Positions 4,973-9,031 of a stretch of DNA of 9,031 nucleotides are shown here, in pieces. The stretch comes from CAVALG01 sp963630555. Lineage in GTDB: Bacteria; Bacillota; Clostridia; Oscillospirales; Acutalibacteraceae. The notes beneath the pieces were generated by a model. That model was not told where the DNA came from. It did not search any database and saw nothing but the letters and a program-made list of their open reading frames with translations. Each line of letters begins with the position of its first letter. Positions within the stretch are counted from its first letter, which is position 1. The stretch is from assembly GCA_963630555.1 (NCBI GenBank), contig CAVGND010000046.1, forward strand, positions 1 to 9,031, given 5' to 3'. The position numbers were made by a program, and so were the translations under genes.

Positions 4973-6805
4973 ATGCTCAAAAGAAAACCGAAAGTATTAA
5001 CGCCGGAGCAGGTCGAGGAAATCCGCACCAAGGACTTCTTCGATATGATCCTTCCCGGCAGTATCAAATTTTTATCCGACCATTATATAGTCGGCGACAG
5101 CTACCGCTGTGTGTGGGCCATCCGTGAGTATCCGCCGTCCACTGAGGAACAGGCGATCCTCTCGCAGCTCGCCGACCGCAATGGTGTGACGCTTCGCATT
5201 TATCACCGCTTGGTGGAATCAATGGAACAGCGAAAGATCATTCAAAATGCCACGCGCAGAAACAGGCTTAAAAGCGGCGGCAATGATGTCAGTGAAAGCA
5301 TTGAGGCAGAAGGCAATTTGCAGGATGTTATTGAACTTCTCGCCAACCTCCGCAAGAACAAAGAGCCGTTGCTCCATGTGTCGGTGTTCATCGAATTAAA
5401 AGCCAAGAGCATGGAGAGGCTCAAAGAATTGCAGAGCGACATCGCAATGGAACTCACTCGTTCCAAGATTTCCGTCGATAGGCTGACCTTACGGCAGAAA
5501 GAGGGCTTTCTCTCTGTTCTGCCCGTGGGCGCAAATCAGTTCGGCGCACAGTATGAACGAGTCTTGCCTGCGTCTTCGGTTGCCAATATGTACCCGTTCA
5601 ATTTTTCGGGCAAGACAGATCCACACGGCTCATATATCGGCAGAGATAAATATGGCACGAATATCCTTGTGGACTTCGACCGCAGAGCCGAGGACAAGAC
5701 CACAAGCAATATCCTCATTCTCGGCAACAGCGGTCAGGGCAAGAGTTATCTTCTGAAACTTATTCTCACCAATATCCGTGAATCGGGCAAGCGTATCATC
5801 TGTCTCGATCCCGAATCGGAGTACGAGGATCTGTGCGATGCCCTCGGCGGCTGTTATATTGATTTTATGTCGGGTCAATACACAATCAACCCGTTAGAGC
5901 CTAAAGCATGGACAGACAGCGTTGAGGACATCGACGCCACAACTCCCGAAGCGTTTAAGAAAGTAACACGGCTTTCACAGCACATTGCCTTTCTGAAAGA
6001 TTTTTTTCGCAGCTACAAGGATTTTACCGATTCACAGATCGACACCATCGAAATCCTGCTCTCCAAGCTGTATGCCCGATTCGGTATCACCGACAGCACG
6101 GACTACGGCATGAAAAAGCCCTCGGACTTTCCGGTCATGCAGGACTTTTACGAACTTTGTGAGGAAGAGTTTATGGCCTATGACAAAAAACGCAAATACC
6201 TCTACACAGAGGAAACGCTCCAAGAGGTCTGTCTCGGTATCCACTCCATGTGCGTCGGCTCGGAAAGTAAATACTTCAACGGACACACAAACATTACCGA
6301 CTCCAACTTCCTTGTGTTCGGCGTGAAAGGGCTTATGGATACCAACCGCCGACTCAAGGACTGTATGCTGTTCAATATCCTGTCCTATATGAGCAACGAA
6401 CTGCTCGGCAAAGGCAGCACGGCGGCATCGGTGGACGAGTTGTATTTGTTTTTATCCAACATGACTACAATCGAATATCTGCGCAACTGTATGAAGCGTG
6501 TGCGCAAAAAGGACTCCTCGGTCATTCTGGCAAGTCAGAATATCGAGGACTTTTTGATTCCGTCCATCCGTGAGTTCACAAAGCCGCTGTTCTCCATTCC
6601 TACGCATCAGTTCCTGTTCAACGCCGGACAGATCAACCCCCAGGAATATATGGACGCACTGCAAGTTGAACCGAGCGAATTTGAACTCATCAAGTATCCC
6701 GAACGAGGCACTTGCCTCTATCGCTGCGGTAACGAACGGTATCTCCTGCAGGTTATCGCACCCGAATACAAGGCGGCTATCTTCGGGAAAGCCGGTGGGC
6801 GATGA
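4973..6805 (+). CDS. VirB4-like type IV secretion ATPase
   Basis: This 610-aa protein is the motor of the conjugative channel. The N-terminal domain (about 1-230) includes GDSYRCVWAIREYPP (41-55) and a long charged helical region (80-170), as in VirB4/TraE proteins. The ATPase domain follows: Walker A GNSGQGKS at 251-258; the LDPESEYEDL segment at 278-287, typical of VirB4; a likely Walker B at SVDELYLFL (486-494, Asp488-Glu489); and the Q-containing motif ASQNIEDFL (520-528). The C terminus ends with ERGTCLYRCGNERYLLQVIAPEY. AAAGGA (about 4960-4965) precedes ATG 4973, and the stop overlaps the next start as ATGA. VirB4 energises assembly and transfer together with the VirB6/VirB3-like proteins upstream. 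Length is in the normal range and no motif is lost. Confidence 0.96.
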   Translation: MLKRKPKVLTPEQVEEIRTKDFFDMILPGSIKFLSDHYIVGDSYRCVWAIREYPPSTEEQAILSQLADRNGVTLRIYHRLVESMEQRKIIQNATRRNRLKSGGNDVSESIEAEGNLQDVIELLANLRKNKEPLLHVSVFIELKAKSMERLKELQSDIAMELTRSKISVDRLTLRQKEGFLSVLPVGANQFGAQYERVLPASSVANMYPFNFSGKTDPHGSYIGRDKYGTNILVDFDRRAEDKTTSNILILGNSGQGKSYLLKLILTNIRESGKRIICLDPESEYEDLCDALGGCYIDFMSGQYTINPLEPKAWTDSVEDIDATTPEAFKKVTRLSQHIAFLKDFFRSYKDFTDSQIDTIEILLSKLYARFGITDSTDYGMKKPSDFPVMQDFYELCEEEFMAYDKKRKYLYTEETLQEVCLGIHSMCVGSESKYFNGHTNITDSNFLVFGVKGLMDTNRRLKDCMLFNILSYMSNELLGKGSTAASVDELYLFLSNMTTIEYLRNCMKRVRKKDSSVILASQNIEDFLIPSIREFTKPLFSIPTHQFLFNAGQINPQEYMDALQVEPSEFELIKYPERGTCLYRCGNERYLLQVIAPEYKAAIFGKAGGR

Positions 6806-7833
6806 GCGCAACGGTTGCGGCGGCTCTCAAAAAGATAGCCGTCGCTGTTCTCACCAACAAAAAACTGCGGCGTGTCGTTCTCGGCATTATCCTTGGTATT
6901 ATTATCATCATTATGATGCCGATGGTAGCAATACTCTCTATATTCAGCGGCGATATTGATATCGACACCGACCGCTTGCAGGATATCGTAATCGAGGAAA
7001 TGTCCGATGAGGAAAAAGCCAAGCTGCAGACGGTCGAGGATATGATGAACGCCATTGAGTCTGCCATGACCGAAAAGGGCTTTACGGCAGAAAGGACAAA
7101 AGAGGCGCAAGTGCTGTACACCCTCGCCCTATATGACTATGCCAAAGCGGACGACTTTGTGGATAAGCTCGTCAGTTGTTTCACTGAGGAACAGACCGAT
7201 GCGCAGCTCATCGCCGCCGTCAACGCCGCATTCGGAACGGAACTGAAATCCGAGGACTACAGCAAAATAATGAATTCCATCCGAGCCAAGGCAATCAATG
7301 TTTCAAAGTTTGTCGATCCCGAAACAAAAAACAATGTCGACCTTGCAGAATGGGCAAAGCAGGCTTACGCAAAGAAATGGGGATATGTATACGGGACATA
7401 CGGCGAGGTACTGAACGAATCCATACTCACAACAAAAATCTCGCAGTTCCCGGAACAGGTCGGTGAAAACGAGGAATTTATCCGTCAGCATTGGCTCGGC
7501 GGCCGCACGGCCGATTGCATCGGACTCATCAAAGGCTATGCATGGTTTAATTGTGACACCGGCCAAATCGAATACCGCTCCAACGGTGTTCTGGATACCG
7601 GCTCCGACCCTATGCTTGACATGGCGACCGAAAAAGGTGCGATTGATACCATGCCCGACATCCCCGGCATCGCCGTATGGGTGGACGGACACATCGGCAT
7701 CTATGTCGGCGATGGGCAAACAATTCACGCTGCGAACACGGAGTTGGGTGTTATTATGACGCCCCTCGCGCGGTCAGGATGGACGCATTGGCTCAAGATA
7801 CCGTATATCACTTATTTGGAAAATACCGAATAA
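6802..7833 (+). CDS. Membrane-anchored NlpC/P60 cell-wall hydrolase (CD1107-like)
   Basis: This 343-aa protein has a short cytoplasmic N terminus (1-24, basic KKLRR), one hydrophobic helix (about 25-49) and an extracellular remainder. Residues 55-170 are a helical, charged stalk domain. The NlpC/P60 peptidase domain (about 180-343) has Cys239 in RTADCIGLIKGYAW, His297 in DGHIGIYVGDG and a third polar residue His309 in TIHAAN, the spacing seen in this family. Such enzymes cleave peptide cross-links in peptidoglycan and locally open the wall for the transfer channel. No recognisable lytic transglycosylase domain accompanies it, unlike bifunctional Tn916 Orf14/CwlT-type enzymes. The start ATG overlaps the VirB4 stop, and this is the last gene of the operon. 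CD1107-like is a context-based label. Confidence 0.92.
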   Translation: MSATVAAALKKIAVAVLTNKKLRRVVLGIILGIIIIIMMPMVAILSIFSGDIDIDTDRLQDIVIEEMSDEEKAKLQTVEDMMNAIESAMTEKGFTAERTKEAQVLYTLALYDYAKADDFVDKLVSCFTEEQTDAQLIAAVNAAFGTELKSEDYSKIMNSIRAKAINVSKFVDPETKNNVDLAEWAKQAYAKKWGYVYGTYGEVLNESILTTKISQFPEQVGENEEFIRQHWLGGRTADCIGLIKGYAWFNCDTGQIEYRSNGVLDTGSDPMLDMATEKGAIDTMPDIPGIAVWVDGHIGIYVGDGQTIHAANTELGVIMTPLARSGWTHWLKIPYITYLENTE

Positions 7834-7839
7834 GAACCG

Positions 7840-7873
7840 TTCGGTGCGGCGGGAGCGATCCTGCCGCACTGAA
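7840..7873 (+). repeat. Long GNRA-capped hairpin between the operon and the GNAT gene
   Basis: Arms 7840-7854 and 7859-7873 pair over 15 bp with two wobbles (core GTGCGGC/GCCGCAC), closed by the tetraloop GCGA. A T run (7886-7891) follows only 12 nt later, so it is not a textbook terminator. It may end or stabilise the operon mRNA, protecting its 3' end, or insulate the next gene. Confidence 0.72.
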
Positions 7874-7901
7874 CATAGCGGTAGATTTTTTCATGATTCG
7901 A

Positions 7902-7910
7902 TGGTATAAT
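7902..7910 (+). promoter_or_regulatory. Extended -10 promoter of the GNAT gene
   Basis: TGG-TATAAT (7902-7910) is a perfect -10 with the TGn extension. At 17 bp spacing the -35 is weak (TAGATT, 7882-7887). The start lies near 7917, and RBS AGGAG (7933-7937) precedes ATG 7946. This gives the acetyltransferase expression independent of the transfer operon. Confidence 0.68.
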
Positions 7911-7945
7911 CAATTTAACAGATTGAAATTTTTAGGAGCAAAGAC

Positions 7946-8482
7946 ATGAACGCTATTGTACAACTGCTTCCTCTTGAATGCAATGATAGAGAACAATTTA
8001 TTTCGGATAACCAGGATGCCTTTAATTATGGCGCGATGAAAGAATTCGGCCTTAGAGATGAACACTTCGAGGAAGAGGGACAAATCATTTCACGGAATAC
8101 GATTGAGCAGTCAATTGACGGCGGCGAAGCCTACCGTATCGTATTGAATGGGCAAAAAGTCGGCGGCATAGTGATCAAAGTTGACGGTGAAAAAGGCGAC
8201 CTCGATCTTCTTTTTGTTTCTCCGACTGTCCATAGCAAGGGTATCGGATATGCCGCTTGGTGCGCTGTCGAAAAACTACACCCGGAAGTGAAAGTGTGGG
8301 AAACGGTCACACCGTATTTTGAGCAGCGCAATATCCATTTCTATGTTAATCGTTGCGGCTTCCACATCGTGGAGTTTTATAACAAATATCACCCGGATCC
8401 AAATGATCCGGAAATGTGCGCCGAAGAACTGGATAAGCAGTTCCCGGACGGAATGTTTCGGTTTGAAAAGGTCATTCGGTAG
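7946..8482 (+). CDS. GNAT family N-acetyltransferase
   Basis: This 178-aa enzyme probably transfers an acetyl group from acetyl-CoA to an unknown amine. It has the GNAT core: strand VGGIVIKVD (72-80), strand LDLLFVSPTVH (86-96), the acetyl-CoA pyrophosphate loop HSKGIGYAAW (96-105, a variant of R/Q-x-x-G-x-G/A), and the late motif NIHFYVNRCGFHIVEFY (129-145). An acidic segment follows, ending in DGMFRFEKVIR. The substrate cannot be inferred; antibiotic resistance, protein modification or detoxification are all possible. The gene has its own promoter and terminator, and looks like cargo inserted between transfer genes. AGGAG 9 nt before ATG 7946 supports the start. Confidence 0.9.
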   Translation: MNAIVQLLPLECNDREQFISDNQDAFNYGAMKEFGLRDEHFEEEGQIISRNTIEQSIDGGEAYRIVLNGQKVGGIVIKVDGEKGDLDLLFVSPTVHSKGIGYAAWCAVEKLHPEVKVWETVTPYFEQRNIHFYVNRCGFHIVEFYNKYHPDPNDPEMCAEELDKQFPDGMFRFEKVIR

Positions 8483-8515
8483 AACCGTATTTGTCGAATT
8501 GAACATCGTATACAT

Positions 8516-8555
8516 AGCCGCTTGGTTTTCGTTTGAGAATCAAGCGGCTTTTTCT
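8516..8555 (+). terminator. Intrinsic terminator after the GNAT gene
   Basis: A 15-bp stem, 8516-8530 paired with 8535-8549, has a GTTT loop, a perfect outer AGCCGCTTG/CAAGCGGCT and two inner wobbles. T8549-8553 follows. It closes the cargo unit. Confidence 0.92.
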
Positions 8556-8628
8556 ATTTTCGGAGGCGATGAAAAACATGATTGCAAGAGCAAATCGCAA
8601 ACATAAACTACAGAAAGGAATGGTCTAT

Positions 8629-9006
8629 ATGGATAAAAGCAAAATCAAGCAGCTCGCCGACTATGCCGTCCGGCAGTGCTGCGACAATTCCGACAACTGC
8701 TATTGGTCGGTTTCCTATGATGAACTGTACCACCACTTTGGTATTGAAATTACCGACAGTAACGAAAGCGCAAAGCTGATCGAAAAGGAATTACGGCAGA
8801 GAGAGGAAATCAACGAACTCATCATGACCGAGGATGCCATTGAAATGACTTGCCATCTGAGGTACTGCCCACAGTGTCAGAGCGACCCGGCAAGTCTGTT
8901 CTCCGTCCTCGGCTGTAACCTCTATGACGACCACGAAACCGCACACTACCATGAGCCTGCGAACGAATCCTCTGATGAGGACGAAACGCAGGCTCTGTCT
9001 ATGTAA
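8629..9006 (+). CDS. Hypothetical protein with a CPQC motif
   Basis: This 125-aa acidic soluble protein is of unknown function. The N-terminal half (MDKSKIKQLADYAVRQCCDN, then NCYWSVSYDELYHHFGIEI) reads as a small helical domain, with helix SAKLIEKELRQREEINELI (47-65). A CPQC motif (80-83) plus further Cys (17, 18, 24, 75, 96) and His (102, 106, 108) residues could bind a metal. The tail is very acidic (NESSDEDET). ATG 8629 is chosen because AAAGGA (8614-8619) precedes it in the same CAGAAAGGAA context as the VirB4 RBS. In-frame ATG 8578, behind GGAGG at 8562-8566, is an alternative that would add 17 residues. It follows a terminator, so it needs a promoter I cannot clearly place. By context it is an accessory gene of the element. 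Confidence 0.8.
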   Translation: MDKSKIKQLADYAVRQCCDNSDNCYWSVSYDELYHHFGIEITDSNESAKLIEKELRQREEINELIMTEDAIEMTCHLRYCPQCQSDPASLFSVLGCNLYDDHETAHYHEPANESSDEDETQALSM

Positions 9007-9018
9007 AGGAGAATGCCC

Positions 9019-9031
9019 ATGGTTATAAAAG
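9019..9031 (+). CDS. Start of a further gene, truncated by the window
   Basis: AAGGAG (9006-9011) lies just after the previous stop, and ATG 9019 sits 7 nt downstream (reading MVIK). An ATG at 9013 is in frame but too close to the RBS. The arrangement suggests co-transcription with the CPQC gene. Nothing can be said about function. Confidence 0.5.

Noticed and set aside
7946..8482. GNAT protein as a toxin of a TacT/AtaT-type toxin-antitoxin pair
   Set aside because: There is no adjacent small ribbon-helix-helix (DUF1778) antitoxin gene, and the gene is monocistronic between a hairpin and a terminator.
1..9031. CRISPR array, tRNA, rRNA or oriT/relaxase region
   Set aside because: No regularly spaced direct repeats, no tRNA or rRNA-like sequence, and no relaxase gene were seen. 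The hairpins present are explained as terminators or left as an mRNA structure.

Overview
The window is a stretch of an integrative and conjugative element (ICE) from a Gram-positive host, most likely a gut-type member of Clostridia (Oscillospiraceae/Lachnospiraceae-like). Reasons: strong AGGAGG-type ribosome binding sites, T-tailed intrinsic terminators, a class B sortase inside the transfer operon, and the VirB6 / PrgI / VirB4 / NlpC-P60 gene set typical of Tn1549/CTn-like clostridial elements. All genes lie on the + strand. The species call is inference; no rRNA or housekeeping gene is present.

Layout. (1) 1-116: tail of a small membrane protein. (2) 117-1715: a control/accessory region of three short genes. 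These are an XRE-type repressor, a SLOG (YpsA/DUF1273-like) nucleotide-binding-fold protein and a 93-aa DUF6809-like protein. Each is closed by its own intrinsic terminator, the last by two hairpins in tandem. An 11-bp sequence (TATGTATTAGC) occurs before the XRE gene and as a perfect inverted repeat between the extended -10 promoter and the RBS of the SLOG gene, so it is a good candidate operator for the XRE protein. (3) 1727-7833: a tightly packed, probably translationally coupled conjugation operon. Its order is VirB6/TrbL-like membrane protein, unknown 241-aa acidic protein, PrgI/VirB3-like protein, unknown 197-aa conserved protein, class B sortase, VirB4-like ATPase, and membrane-anchored NlpC/P60 wall hydrolase. 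(4) 7834-8555: a self-contained cargo unit with its own extended -10 promoter, a GNAT acetyltransferase gene and a terminator, preceded by a long GNRA-capped hairpin. (5) 8556-9031: a 125-aa CPQC-containing protein of unknown function and the first codons of a further gene.

How it fits together. The operon encodes much of a minimal Gram-positive type IV secretion channel: VirB6 and VirB3 membrane parts, the VirB4 motor, and a hydrolase to open the wall. A sortase probably anchors a surface protein encoded elsewhere. The coupling protein, relaxase, integrase and oriT are not in the window. The operon starts 14 nt after a terminator and has no visible promoter of its own, so read-through of upstream terminators may control it.

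The points most worth a second look are the XRE/operator/SLOG module, the stacked terminators before the transfer operon, the apparent AUU start of the VirB6 gene, and the two conserved unknown proteins inside the operon.
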